A stretch of DNA of 64,000 nucleotides from JAPWJZ01 sp964575605 (lineage in GTDB: Bacteria > Pseudomonadota > Alphaproteobacteria > Micavibrionales > UBA2020), in NCBI GenBank assembly GCA_964575605.1, contig CAZNRN010000014.1:1-64000 (forward strand), in the 5' to 3' direction. A program made the translations under genes and the position numbers. Positions 54,050-63,424 of the stretch are shown piece after piece. The notes beneath the pieces are model-generated. The model saw only the letters and a list, made by a program, of their open reading frames with translations, was not told where the DNA came from and ran no database searches. Numbering within the stretch: the first letter of the stretch is position 1; each line of letters opens with the position of its first letter.

Positions 54050-56680
54050 CTATTTATCTTCTTGGGTGACGGCGAATCCCATTTTCGGCGTACTGATCAG
54101 GTCTTCGGGCAGCCAGATGTCGGCGGCGGTGATATGCATGGAATCCTCTGCCGAGGCATTTCCCGCGACAAGGCGGCGTGCCTGCTTGGCGACCGTGCGC
54201 TCGAAAACGGTACGGATGCCGCGGCCGTTGCCAAACGCCGTCTTGCCCTGGTCGTCCAGCTGGTCGACGAAGCGCGCGATTTCTTCCTTCGCATGGTCAT
54301 CCACGGCATAGGCATGGCGGGCGGCGAGGCCGTCCATCATCTGCAGCAGCTCGGGGATGGTGTAATCGGGGAAGGTGATGAAGCGCGAGAAGCGCGATTT
54401 CAGGCCCGTGTTGACGTTGAGGAAATCTTTCATTTCCTTCTCGTAGCCGGCCGCGATAACGACGAAGCGGTCGCGGCGGTCTTCCATCAGCTTCAGCAGC
54501 GTGTCGATAGCCTCGAAGCCGAAATCGCGGCCGCTGTCGCTGCGCACCAACGCATAGGCTTCGTCGATAAACAGCACGCCCCCCTCGGCGCGGTTGACGG
54601 CGTCGAGGACGCGGGGCGCGGTGGTGCCGATATATTCGCCCACCAGATCGCCGCGGCTGACCTCGACCACATGGCCGCTTTCAAGGTAGCCCAGGCCCGC
54701 GAAGATACGTCCAAGCAATCGCGCGACGGTGGTCTTGCCCGTGCCCGGGTTTCCAAGGAAAACGCTGTGCAGCGAGACATAAGCCTCGGGCAGTTTCCGC
54801 TCACGGCGCAGTTTGTTCATCTGCAACAGGCTGATTAGTTCCTGTATCTGGTCCTTGACGATGCCGAGGCCGACAAGGTCGTTCAGCGGCTGGATCAGCG
54901 TGCTGATTTCCTCGGTGCGGGTTTTTTCCTCCGGCACGCAGGCGGCGGTGATGGGCACCGGCAGCACGGGCGTCGCGGCCGCGGTTTCGTTCGCGGCGGG
55001 GGGCGGAATTTCCACCAGTTCCACGTCGGGCTGGCCGATTGCGCGGTTGACCAGGCATTCCTGCAACAGCTTGTCGACAAGGTAGACGTTCTGCTGCTTT
55101 TCGATACCGCGCGACATGCGTTTTGCGATCACGGCCAGCAATTTACTCTCGGCATCGGGATGCACCTCGATGCCTGTCTCGCGCGCCTGGCGGCGGAGGA
55201 TTTCCAGCATTTCCGGTGCCGTGTAATCCTGGAAGGGGACGGAGAAACGGAACTGCGAAATGAGGTTCGGCGAATAGCCGCCCAGACGGCGGAGCAGGTC
55301 ACCGTTCTGGTTGTCGTACATGACCAGCAGCGTATTTTCGTCTTCCGCCATTTTCGACAGCCAGTCTGCGATCATGCGCTCGGCGATCATTTCCTTGCCG
55401 CCGGTGGGCGTGTAGTCGGAATACAGAACCATCACGCCGTTTTTCCAGTTTGGCCACATGCGCGACAGTTCGTAATCGATGTCTGAAGGGCGGTAAACCT
55501 GGCTGAGGTTCACAAGGTTGATCTCGTTGATGCCCGCCTTGTGCAGTACGCCCATCTGCACCAGTTTGGAGGCGACGATGCGCGTGAACATGCGCTTGCC
55601 CGTGCCGTCCTTGCCGACAAGGTGCAGGTGCGGCAGGAAGCCCCCGCGGTTGCGGCGCATGGCGATTGCGCTCATCTCGCGCGAATAGCCGACGATATCG
55701 TCGTAAACCTTGCGCGGCTCCGCCCAGCCGACCGCATGCTGCACCGCGCCGTCGGGCTCGCGGAAATTGGTGCGGTAGTAGTTGTCCAGCAGGTTTTTCG
55801 CGCCCTGCAAATTGCCTTTGGCGGCAATTTCAAGGTGTTCCATCGCGACGCCTTCATTGATCTCGACGCCATAGCCGCGGAGATAACAGATGCCCAGCAG
55901 GCGGTGGTACTGGTAATATTTATCAACCTTGTCCCAGGTCTTGATATGGTCGGAGAGCTTGGTGAGGTTGTTATAGGCCTCGTTCTGGTAGGCTAGTTCC
56001 TCGCCGCGCGTGTTGCGCGTGTCGGGGATGACGTTGTCGATCAGCACGCGCGCAAGGTCGAGGTAGGCGCGGTAATAGCGCAGGTTGGAGAACTTGCGGA
56101 AGATGCGCAAGGCCTCCATGATGTTCTTCTCGCAGCCATCGCCCCAGTAGTTGCAATAGCCCAGTTCCCATTCCGCCGTCGGGTGCCCGCGTTCCTGCGC
56201 GAGGCGGAAATAGTTGTAGCCGCGCCCCACGTTGCGCTGCGGGTAGCTGGAATTGTAGATATGCACCACACCCAGCTCAAAAGCGCCCTCGGGCGAGCCC
56301 AGCGCGCTGGCCTTTTCCAGCATCTTGATGCCGTCGTTGAAATTGGCGGGAATGAATTTGTGCTTGCCCTTTTCCTCCAGCATCGCCTTGCCGTAGTAGT
56401 AAAGGACGTAAGGGTGGCTTTTCTTGGCCGCGGCCTTGATCATCTCGAGCGCGCCGGCAGGGTCGGGTTCCATCTTCAGCTCGGGGATGCCGGCGGCCTT
56501 GCGCTCGGCAATCCAGACGATGGCGGGGCCGTAGTCGAGCGCGGCGGCTTCCTGCGCCTTGCGCCACTTGGTTTCCATCGGCGTCGCCTCGGCGGCGATC
56601 AGCGCATCGAACTCCTCGGTCAGCATTTTAACCGTCTGCCCGTCTTCGTTCGCTGCCCCTGGCTTGATGATTTCCTTCAT
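54050..56680 (-). CDS. Sel1-repeat protein fused to two AAA+ modules (CbbX/EccA-like)
   Basis: 876 residues. Residues 45-300 are Sel1-like repeats (KMLEKASALGSPEGAFELGV, YFRLAQERGHPTAEWELGYC). Residues 345-550 are a degenerate AAA+ module with GKDGTGKR (356-363) as Walker A but GVMVLYSDY where Walker B acidic residues should be. Residues 600-840 are an intact CbbX/SpoVK-type AAA+ domain: Walker A GNPGTGKT (643-650), Walker B GVLFIDEA (701-708), and GLKSRFSRF (759-767) with the arginine-finger region. TPR-like repeats before a CbbX-type ATPase recall EccA of type VII secretion, but the tandem arrangement is unusual. GGAGG 6 bases before the start. Likely a remodelling ATPase; substrate unknown. 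Confidence 0.88.
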   Translation of the reverse strand: MKEIIKPGAANEDGQTVKMLTEEFDALIAAEATPMETKWRKAQEAAALDYGPAIVWIAERKAAGIPELKMEPDPAGALEMIKAAAKKSHPYVLYYYGKAMLEEKGKHKFIPANFNDGIKMLEKASALGSPEGAFELGVVHIYNSSYPQRNVGRGYNYFRLAQERGHPTAEWELGYCNYWGDGCEKNIMEALRIFRKFSNLRYYRAYLDLARVLIDNVIPDTRNTRGEELAYQNEAYNNLTKLSDHIKTWDKVDKYYQYHRLLGICYLRGYGVEINEGVAMEHLEIAAKGNLQGAKNLLDNYYRTNFREPDGAVQHAVGWAEPRKVYDDIVGYSREMSAIAMRRNRGGFLPHLHLVGKDGTGKRMFTRIVASKLVQMGVLHKAGINEINLVNLSQVYRPSDIDYELSRMWPNWKNGVMVLYSDYTPTGGKEMIAERMIADWLSKMAEDENTLLVMYDNQNGDLLRRLGGYSPNLISQFRFSVPFQDYTAPEMLEILRRQARETGIEVHPDAESKLLAVIAKRMSRGIEKQQNVYLVDKLLQECLVNRAIGQPDVELVEIPPPAANETAAATPVLPVPITAACVPEEKTRTEEISTLIQPLNDLVGLGIVKDQIQELISLLQMNKLRRERKLPEAYVSLHSVFLGNPGTGKTTVARLLGRIFAGLGYLESGHVVEVSRGDLVGEYIGTTAPRVLDAVNRAEGGVLFIDEAYALVRSDSGRDFGFEAIDTLLKLMEDRRDRFVVIAAGYEKEMKDFLNVNTGLKSRFSRFITFPDYTIPELLQMMDGLAARHAYAVDDHAKEEIARFVDQLDDQGKTAFGNGRGIRTVFERTVAKQARRLVAGNASAEDSMHITAADIWLPEDLISTPKMGFAVTQEDK

Positions 56681-56770
56681 GCGGAATCCTCCCGATTTTA
56701 TTCTAAATGGGGGCGCTTAACGAAAGGTCAATAGCGGTATGATTATGCAAACGAAAAGAGCGGTTTTTCG

Positions 56771-59266
56771 CTATTCGCCCATTACTTCCTTCACCTTCGT
56801 CGCCAGCTGCTTGAGGGTGAAGGGTTTGGGAAGGAAGTAGACGTCGGCGCCGAGGTGCTCCTTGAAGCGGTCTTCGGCATAGCCCGAGATGAAGATGATT
56901 TTAATCTGCGGGTATTTCTCTTTCACGATTTTGGCGAGCGTCGTGCCGTCCATTTCCGGCATCATCACGTCGGTGACGAGGATTTCGGGCACGAATTTCT
57001 TTTCTTCCAGAATCTGCAGCGCGGTCTGGCCGCCGGGGGCGTCCATGACCTGGTAGCCCTTGTTCGACAGCGCGCGGGCAGAGAAGGTGCGCACGGCGTC
57101 TTCGTCCTCCACCAGCAGGATTTTCGCCGAGCCTGTAAGGTCGGAAGTGACCGCCTTTTCCTCGACCGCTTCGGCCTTTTTCTCGCCGGCGGCCTCGTTA
57201 TAGCGGGGCAGGTAGATGGTGAAGGTCGTGCCCTTGCCGACGGTGGAGGCGACGGAAATAAAGCCGCCCGTCTGGTGGACAATGCCGTGCACGGTGGCAA
57301 GGCCAAGGCCCGTGCCCGCGCCGACTTCCTTGGTCGAGAAGAACGGCTCGAAGATGCGCGGCATGATGTCGGGGTTGATGCCCGTACCGGTGTCTTCCAC
57401 CTCGAGCGCGACCCAGTCGCCGGGCGGCAGCATTTCGTCGTTCGACAGCTTGATGCCCTGCTTGTTGGCCAGGTTCGAGGTGCGCACGACCAGTTTGCCG
57501 CCCTGGGGCATGGCGTCGCGCGCGTTGACGACAAGGTTGATCAGCACCTGTTCCATCTGGCCCTGGTCGGCCTTGATAAGGCCGAGGTCTGTGCCGTGGG
57601 ACAGCTTCAGTTCGATATTCGCGCCGATCAGGCGGCGGATGAGGTGCGACAGTTCCGACAGCACGTCGGTGAAATCCAGCACGCGCGGCTGCAAGGTCTG
57701 CTGGCGCGAGAAAGCCAGCAGCTGGCGCACGAGGTTGGCGGCGCGGTTGGCGTTTTGTTTTATCTGCATGATATCGGCGAAGCTGGGGTCGCCCGGCTTG
57801 TGGCGCAGCAGCAGCAGGTCGCAGAAGCCGATCATGGCGGTGAGCAGGTTGTTGAAGTCGTGCGCGATGCCGCCCGCCAGCTGGCCGACGGCCTGCATTT
57901 TCTGCGACTGCGTGAATTGTTTTTCGAGGTTCTTTTGTTCCGTCTGGTCGATGAAGTGCATCACGAAGCTGTCGCCCGACTTGAACTTGCGGGCGTAAAT
58001 CTGCGCGTGGACCTCGACCGCGCCTTTCAGCACGACCTCGATCGAGGCTGCGGCGCGCTCTCCCTTCGACAGGTGGCGCAGCCAGTCTTCGGCGCGCTGC
58101 TGCTGGTCCTTGTGGATGAAGCCCAGCAGGGATTTACCATTAATGGCGGTGATGGGCAGGCGCATCATGGCGGCCAGCGTGGTGTTGGCGTCGCCCACCA
58201 GCCCGTCAGCGTTGAGCAAGCAGATACCGACCGGCGCTTCCTCGAACAACCGTTCGAACCTGTCTTGTGATTCACGCAGCGCCTGCTGCATTTTTTGTTC
58301 GGTGGTCAGGTCGTAGACGACCGAGCGTGAAATCACGCGGCCTTCCTCGTCCTTGGTGATCGAATGCGTGATGGCGGCTTTGAATACGCGGCCGCCTGCG
58401 CCCTTCATCAGCAATTCGCCGTGCTGGTGGAAGCCGCCTTCGTCGAAGCAGTCATACGGGTTGCCGCCGGCGGGCGGGTTGACGAGGAAATCATGCAGCT
58501 TGATCTTGCCAATCAGGGTATTCGCATCGGTGCCGAAGAGGCGCAGCAGCGTATCGTTCGCGAACTGGAACTTGCCTTCCTCGTCCACCGTGAAGAAGCC
58601 GACGGGCGCGTTGTCGGTGAAATCGCGCAGTTTCTCGCGCTCTTCGCGGATGGCCGCTTCCATCTGGTAGCGGTGGGTGATGTCGTCAAAGCGCCAGTGC
58701 ACATAGCCCGGCCAGCCGACGATGTACTGGCAGGTCACCTGTATCCAAGCCGTGCGGCCGCGCAGCTTTGTTTGCAGTTCGGTAGTGGAGCTGCCCGCGG
58801 GGGCGGCACGGTTTTGCAGGTCTTCCAGCGATTTTTCGATTTTCTTCGAATGTTCGAACAGGCGCGTGAAGGCACCCAGCGAAGGTTCGCCCAGCCCTTC
58901 GACCATTTTGTTGAAGCGCGCGTTCGAATAAATCGTCATGCCTTTGGGGTCGGTGATGGCGCGCGCCTCCGCGCTTTTCTCCAGCACCTCGGTCATGATC
59001 TCGCGCGAACGGTCGGCCTGTGCGTAGGAACGGTTGACCAGCAGGATGCACATGCCGCCGACCAGGCCATACAAATAAACCGCGAAAATTGACGTGCCGA
59101 AATAACCCTTCAACTGCATATAGGCAATCGCAAGCGCCGCGAGGCCGTAAATCGCTGCCACGATGAACAGCGTGAAGGCCTTTCGGTTACGCGTCGACGT
59201 AATCCGCTCCGGATTCTCGGGCTTTTTCTCGACGAAGAAGCTGTCGTTGGGGGTATTGGTATTCAC
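56771..59266 (-). CDS. cckA: Hybrid sensor histidine kinase CckA
   Basis: Cell-cycle kinase/phosphatase that feeds the ChpT-CtrA phosphorelay controlling flagella and division in alphaproteobacteria. From a GTG start: two transmembrane helices (31-50 and 60-77), three PAS-like domains to about residue 440, HisKA with His469 in LAGGIAHDFNNLLTAMIGF, the CckA-type run DIMQIKQNANRAANLVRQLL and LLAFSRQQTLQPRVL, HATPase motifs NLVVNARDAM, DTGTGI and GTGLGLATVHG, and a receiver with Asp766 in VTDVMMPEMDG and Lys814 in LPKPF. 831 residues. Neighbourhood with flhB is conserved in the class. Confidence 0.93.
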   Translation of the reverse strand: MNTNTPNDSFFVEKKPENPERITSTRNRKAFTLFIVAAIYGLAALAIAYMQLKGYFGTSIFAVYLYGLVGGMCILLVNRSYAQADRSREIMTEVLEKSAEARAITDPKGMTIYSNARFNKMVEGLGEPSLGAFTRLFEHSKKIEKSLEDLQNRAAPAGSSTTELQTKLRGRTAWIQVTCQYIVGWPGYVHWRFDDITHRYQMEAAIREEREKLRDFTDNAPVGFFTVDEEGKFQFANDTLLRLFGTDANTLIGKIKLHDFLVNPPAGGNPYDCFDEGGFHQHGELLMKGAGGRVFKAAITHSITKDEEGRVISRSVVYDLTTEQKMQQALRESQDRFERLFEEAPVGICLLNADGLVGDANTTLAAMMRLPITAINGKSLLGFIHKDQQQRAEDWLRHLSKGERAAASIEVVLKGAVEVHAQIYARKFKSGDSFVMHFIDQTEQKNLEKQFTQSQKMQAVGQLAGGIAHDFNNLLTAMIGFCDLLLLRHKPGDPSFADIMQIKQNANRAANLVRQLLAFSRQQTLQPRVLDFTDVLSELSHLIRRLIGANIELKLSHGTDLGLIKADQGQMEQVLINLVVNARDAMPQGGKLVVRTSNLANKQGIKLSNDEMLPPGDWVALEVEDTGTGINPDIMPRIFEPFFSTKEVGAGTGLGLATVHGIVHQTGGFISVASTVGKGTTFTIYLPRYNEAAGEKKAEAVEEKAVTSDLTGSAKILLVEDEDAVRTFSARALSNKGYQVMDAPGGQTALQILEEKKFVPEILVTDVMMPEMDGTTLAKIVKEKYPQIKIIFISGYAEDRFKEHLGADVYFLPKPFTLKQLATKVKEVMGE

Positions 59267-59360
59267 AGGCCGGCATATCCCTTATTGAAAGGGAATTTTA
59301 GCCGCTTTTTCGTTAAAAATCACTTGCTAAGGCAGCCTAAATTTACATAGAGTGCGCGCA

Positions 59361-60230
59361 TTAACTGCGCATAATTACCGCAGGACGTCTAGGCGGGTCG
59401 CCCGGCTGTGACACAGGAGAAAAATGGTCGAATTGCATTGTATAAGTCGCCAAACCTTGTGCCAAATGCTTAAGTATATTCGAATAACCAAATAAATTTG
59501 CCAGCGGAACTATTGCGCAAATAACTTCGCTATCATCACGCTTGCTCTGGCTTTTCATTCTACCGCGTTTACTTTTAAAGTCCTGTGCGATGTCATTCGC
59601 GTAGTGTTTGTCAGTTACTACTTCCACTTGCATAATTGGTTCTAAAAGAACAGAGGCTCCTCTGATAAGGCCGTCTTTTATAGCTGCGCGGGCAGCATCT
59701 GAAAAAGCTTTGTAATCTTCTATCTGATAGGAAATTTCCACTAATTTTACTCGTATATCAATCACGGGTCGACCGGAAACGACGCCGTCTACGAGTGCAC
59801 CCTTTATACTTTGTTCTATTGCAGCAGATGACTTTTGTGAAATTTTCTTACTGGCTTCATTTTCGAATTCGAAGCCCGAACCTGAAGATAGCGGCTCTAG
59901 ACTAAACACGATGCGCACATCGGATTTTATGTTGCGGCTTTTATGGGTGTAATCAACTTTGCATGCGGTTGTGATTGTTTCATAGTAGGTAATAATTGGG
60001 GCACCTACATCAGGTGTAATTCTCGACACACGAACAGCTCGCCCTATTGAAGAAGCAAGCTGATATTCATCCATACCTCGTAGCAAAAGTTGGCCGTTGG
60101 GTGCAGTTAATATTTGCAGAGAAGAATCTTCTTCGGCCATTTCTCGTAGAAGTTTGCGAAATGTATTTCGCTCTTGTGAAGATTTAAGTTCGATAGAAAC
60201 TTCGAGTAAATATGGCGGTGAAATAGCCAT
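59361..60230 (-). CDS. Stand-alone EF-G domains III-V (GTPase domain absent)
   Basis: 289 residues that align with the C-terminal half of elongation factor G: domain III at 1-77 (LLEVSIELKSSQERNTFRKL, MAEEDSSLQI, GQLLLRGMDEYQL), domain IV at about 78-197 (VGAPIITYYETITTACKVDY, GSGFEFENE, GALVDGVVSGRPVIDIRVKL) and domain V at 198-275 (LLEPIMQVEVVTDKHYANDI, RGRMKS, VPLANLFGYS, ATYTMQFDHFSPV). The frame starts exactly at the domain III boundary and no GTPase motifs precede it. The domain IV tip is altered: the usual GSYHDVDS loop reads ISYQIEDY and the Gly/Gln-rich loop is missing. It is AT-richer than its neighbours, suggesting transfer. It may bind ribosomes without GTP hydrolysis; function unknown. 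Confidence 0.85.
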   Translation of the reverse strand: MAISPPYLLEVSIELKSSQERNTFRKLLREMAEEDSSLQILTAPNGQLLLRGMDEYQLASSIGRAVRVSRITPDVGAPIITYYETITTACKVDYTHKSRNIKSDVRIVFSLEPLSSGSGFEFENEASKKISQKSSAAIEQSIKGALVDGVVSGRPVIDIRVKLVEISYQIEDYKAFSDAARAAIKDGLIRGASVLLEPIMQVEVVTDKHYANDIAQDFKSKRGRMKSQSKRDDSEVICAIVPLANLFGYSNILKHLAQGLATYTMQFDHFSPVSQPGDPPRRPAVIMRS

Positions 60231-60236
60231 CCCGGT

Positions 60237-60956
60237 TTACTGATAAAGGTTCATCAGCTTGCTGCGCGTGCTGGTGGGGGTGTTCATTTTGTCGTCCCAG
60301 ATCACGCGGGTGCCGTCTTTCGACCAGAGTTCCATTTTCGAGACTTCGGCCATCATCAGGTGGGTGGGCTTGCCGTCGAGCACCATGGGCTTGGGGTCGG
60401 CGGTTTGCGGGATGAGGGTCAGGAGCAGGCGCGCGTCGCGGCCGTTATCGGTTGCTTCCATGATGTCGTCGGTAAAGGATTTCGGCGCCTTCAGCCACTG
60501 GAAGGCGGTGACGCCGTTCGGCACCAACGCATAACGGTTGCCCATGTAGGTGTAGCGGTAATAGGTGGTGTCGCTGAAATACTGGATGAGGAAACCCTTG
60601 CCCACGGGGCTGTAGCCCGAGAGTTTCATTTTCACCTCCAGCACGATCGGCTCGGCGGTCGACAGCAGGCCGTAGGTTGTCTTGAGGTCTTCCTTGCCTT
60701 TCTCGACAAGGTCCGGGCGCTCGTAAAGCTCAGCCTTTTTGTATTCCGGCGACTCTTTCACCCAGTCGGCGAAATCGGGCGTGCGGTCGGAGATCAGTTT
60801 CTCGTAGAGCATGGCGATATAAATCGCGCTGGTGGGCGTGGGCCTTTCCTTGCTGCCGCGTGCGGCGAATGCTGCGCCATGCAGGGCGATGGCGGCGCAG
60901 AGCGCGAGGACGAGCGCCAGATGTTTAAAGTTTTTTGCCCTTGAGCTTGAATACAT
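60237..60956 (-). CDS. Exported hypothetical protein, 239 residues
   Basis: Its ATG at 60956 lies within the end of flhB (32-base overlap), giving MYSSSRAKNFKHLALVLALC and a signal peptide ending AAFAARG. The mature protein has an N-terminal helical part (SAIYIAMLYEKLISDRTPDF) and a beta-rich domain (IVLEVKMKLSGYSPVGKGFL, YYRYTYMGNRYALV, MVLDGKPTHLMMAEVSKMEL). The frame extends upstream inside flhB, but that part is an Arg/Ser-rich shadow. Position in the flagellar operon suggests a flagellum-related periplasmic role (inference). Confidence 0.75.
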   Translation of the reverse strand: MYSSSRAKNFKHLALVLALCAAIALHGAAFAARGSKERPTPTSAIYIAMLYEKLISDRTPDFADWVKESPEYKKAELYERPDLVEKGKEDLKTTYGLLSTAEPIVLEVKMKLSGYSPVGKGFLIQYFSDTTYYRYTYMGNRYALVPNGVTAFQWLKAPKSFTDDIMEATDNGRDARLLLTLIPQTADPKPMVLDGKPTHLMMAEVSKMELWSKDGTRVIWDDKMNTPTSTRSKLMNLYQ

Positions 60957-62004
60957 AGGAAATAACCTCGGCCACGGCCTTGAAATGTTCTTCGGGGATA
61001 GTCTGCTCGATTTCCATGGAATCGTAAAGGGCGCGGGCGAGCGGCGCGTTTTCCACAATGGGCACCTTGTTTTCCTCGGCGACAGCCTTGATGCGGCCCG
61101 CGACGTCATCCGTGCCTTTCGCGACCATCTGCGGCGCGGCCATTTCCTTGGTGTCGTATTTGAGGGCTACGGCGTAATGCGTGGGGTTGGTGATGACGAC
61201 GTCGGCTTCCGGCACGGCCTGCATCATGCGCTGGCGCGCCTTTTGTTCGCGCAGCTGTTTCAGGCGCGCCTTCACATGCGGGTCGCCCTCCGTCTGCTTG
61301 TATTCTTCCTTCAATTCCTGCTTGCTCATGCGCATCTTGCTCATGAAATCGTGGCGCTGGTACATGTAATCCATCACGGCGATAAAGAACATCACCACCA
61401 GCACGGCAATCATCAGTTTCAAAAACAGGTAGCGCAGGTCGAAGAGCGCGGCGTTGATATCCTGCCCGACAAAATGCTCGACCCCGCCGAAATAGGGCAT
61501 CAGCACGAACAGCCCCGCCACCGACACGACGACGAGTTTCAGGATGCCCTTGACGAATTCCATGATGGATTTCAGCGAGAACAGGCGCTGCCAGCCGCGC
61601 ATCGGCGAAATCTTGCCGATATCCGGCTTGATGGGGTCGAAGGTGAAGAGGGGGCCCGTCTGCGCGATGCCCGCCAATATCCCCGCCGCCATCAGCACGA
61701 GGAAGGGGATGATGACGATGCCCATGACTTTAAGGAACAGCTGGGTCAGTAGCGTTTTAAGGCCCGGCCCTTCGACCGGCAGCGCATGCGCCTGCCCGAT
61801 ATATAGTTTCACCGCATCGCGCAGGTCGCCCATGATGCCGGGCCCTGCCGCCACCACCAGCACCGTCGCGACGAAAAGCATCACCCAGCTGGACACTTCA
61901 CGGCTGTAAATAACCTGCCCGCGTTTTCGCGCTTCCTCCAACCGTCGGGGTGTCGGGTCTTCTGTCTTCTGCGCGTCATCTGTGGAATCTTCGTTCTCGG
62001 CCAT
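60925..62004 (-). CDS. flhB: Flagellar type III export protein FlhB
   Basis: Inner-membrane export-gate component and specificity switch. The N-terminus has DSTDDAQKTEDPTPRRLEEA and four transmembrane helices follow; the cytoplasmic autocleavage motif is NPTH at 273-276 within DVVITNPTHYAVALKYD, and NAPLARALYDSMEIEQTIPE is the end of the conserved domain. 359 residues. AGGTAG lies before the start. Follows fliR by 7 bases. Confidence 0.97.
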   Translation of the reverse strand: MAENEDSTDDAQKTEDPTPRRLEEARKRGQVIYSREVSSWVMLFVATVLVVAAGPGIMGDLRDAVKLYIGQAHALPVEGPGLKTLLTQLFLKVMGIVIIPFLVLMAAGILAGIAQTGPLFTFDPIKPDIGKISPMRGWQRLFSLKSIMEFVKGILKLVVVSVAGLFVLMPYFGGVEHFVGQDINAALFDLRYLFLKLMIAVLVVMFFIAVMDYMYQRHDFMSKMRMSKQELKEEYKQTEGDPHVKARLKQLREQKARQRMMQAVPEADVVITNPTHYAVALKYDTKEMAAPQMVAKGTDDVAGRIKAVAEENKVPIVENAPLARALYDSMEIEQTIPEEHFKAVAEVISYVFKLKGKKL

Positions 62005-62011
62005 GCTCTAC

Positions 62012-62785
62012 CTATCGGGCCAATACGCCGCCGACGGCGTTTTCGAAGGAACTGAGCCAGAACATCATGCCGGCCGACAAGACCATGGTCAGCATAACAA
62101 GGCTCAGCAAAATCTGCACGGGCAGGGCAAGGAAGAAAATCTGCACCTGCGGCATCAGGCGGCCGAGCAGGCCGAAGCCCACCTGCACCAGCGTCCCGAC
62201 GATCAGGAAGGGCAGGGCCAGCTGTACGCCCAGCTTGAACGCGACGTTGACGGTCTGCGCGATGACTTCATAGACCGATTTTATATCTATCAGGGTGCCG
62301 TTGGCGGGAAACACCATATAGCTGTCGACGACCGAGGCCAGCATGTAGTGGTGCATATTGGTGACAAACAGCAGCGTCACGCCCGTCACGGAATAAAGCG
62401 CGCCCACCAGAGTACCCTGCGACGCCGTGGCGGGGTTGAAGACCAGCGCGTTCGAAAAACCAGCCTGGATGGAGATGACGGAGCCCGCGGTATCCAGCGC
62501 GTTGACCATGATGCGCATCACGGTGCCGATAAAGATGCCGATAAAGGCCTCGGTCATCAGCAGCACGATCATGTCGACGCTGGCCTTGGGGATGGGCGGC
62601 AGGTTGGGGGCGAGGAAGGGGGTCAGCACAAATGCCATCCCCAGCGCGAAATGGAGGCGCACCTGCGGGCTGACGAAGCTGTCGCCAATACCGGGCATGA
62701 TCATCAGCGCCATGCCAAGGCGCATGAAGATCAGCATAAAGGCAAAGATATGCCCGACGACGATATCCTGCAGGAGGGATTGCAT
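62012..62785 (-). CDS. fliR: Flagellar export apparatus protein FliR
   Basis: Polytopic inner-membrane part of the flagellar export gate, 257 residues with about six helices. Recognisable stretches include FMLIFMRLGMALMIMPGIGD, PQVRLHFALGMAFVLTPFLA, ISIQAGFSNALVFNPATASQ and ALPVQILLSLVMLTMVLSAG. Lies between fliQ (8 bases) and flhB (7 bases). Confidence 0.96.
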   Translation of the reverse strand: MQSLLQDIVVGHIFAFMLIFMRLGMALMIMPGIGDSFVSPQVRLHFALGMAFVLTPFLAPNLPPIPKASVDMIVLLMTEAFIGIFIGTVMRIMVNALDTAGSVISIQAGFSNALVFNPATASQGTLVGALYSVTGVTLLFVTNMHHYMLASVVDSYMVFPANGTLIDIKSVYEVIAQTVNVAFKLGVQLALPFLIVGTLVQVGFGLLGRLMPQVQIFFLALPVQILLSLVMLTMVLSAGMMFWLSSFENAVGGVLAR

Positions 62786-62793
62786 GTCTTAAC

Positions 62794-63060
62794 TTATCCC
62801 AGGCTGACGATTTTATCCGCTATTTTTTCGGTAAAGGCGATCAGCAGCGCGACAAAGGCCGGGAACATCAGGAAGACGGCCAGGTAGATCGCCATCATCT
62901 TGGGCACGAAGGCCAGCGTCATTTCCTGGATCTGGGTAAGCGCCTGGATAAGGGCGATAACCACGCCGACGGCCAGGCCGATCAGCATCACGGGCGCCGA
63001 AATTTGTATGGTAAGGATGATCGCCTCGCGCGCGAAGTCGACGATTTCTGATTCATCCAT
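62794..63060 (-). CDS. fliQ: Flagellar export apparatus protein FliQ
   Basis: 88-residue two-helix protein of the export gate: EIVDFAREAIILTIQISAPV, MLIGLAVGVVIALIQALTQI and the conserved QEMTLAFVPKMMAIY. Length and pattern are typical. Confidence 0.96.
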   Translation of the reverse strand: MDESEIVDFAREAIILTIQISAPVMLIGLAVGVVIALIQALTQIQEMTLAFVPKMMAIYLAVFLMFPAFVALLIAFTEKIADKIVSLG

Positions 63061-63087
63061 AATACTGCATCCCTTTAGGGGGAGAGC

Positions 63088-63390
63088 TTAAATGCTCGTC
63101 CTCATAATCTGCTCATAAGCTTGCACCAGCCTGTCGCGGACGGCAAGCACGGTGTTGAGGGCGAGCTGGGCGTTGTTGACCGCCTGCAGCACTTCGGTCA
63201 TGTCGGCCTTGCCGACGAGGGAGGCGGCGGAAACCTGTTCCGACTTGTGCTGGGCGTCGATGGCGCCCTGAAGCGATTGTTTAAGGATGTCGCCGAAGCC
63301 TGCGCCCTGAGCCTCGCCGCCGGTAGCCGTTTTATTCAGCTGTTGCAAGCCGGTGCCGATTTTTCCTGAGACGTTACTTATATCTGCCAT
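63088..63390 (-). CDS. fliE: Flagellar hook-basal body protein FliE
   Basis: 100-residue MS ring-rod junction protein. The N-terminus is a Gly/Gln/Ser-rich flexible region; the family C-terminus is clear in AIDAQHKSEQVSAASLVGKA, VLQAVNNAQLALNTVLAVRD and LVQAYEQIMRTSI. GGGAG lies 7 bases upstream of the ATG. Confidence 0.95.
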   Translation of the reverse strand: MADISNVSGKIGTGLQQLNKTATGGEAQGAGFGDILKQSLQGAIDAQHKSEQVSAASLVGKADMTEVLQAVNNAQLALNTVLAVRDRLVQAYEQIMRTSI

Positions 63391-63424
63391 TTTCTATCTC
63401 CCTTAGGGCTGCGGAGCGGGTCGC

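Noticed and set aside
56855..58270. 471-codon plus-strand frame opposite cckA
   Set aside because: Shadow; the minus strand has full kinase and receiver motifs.
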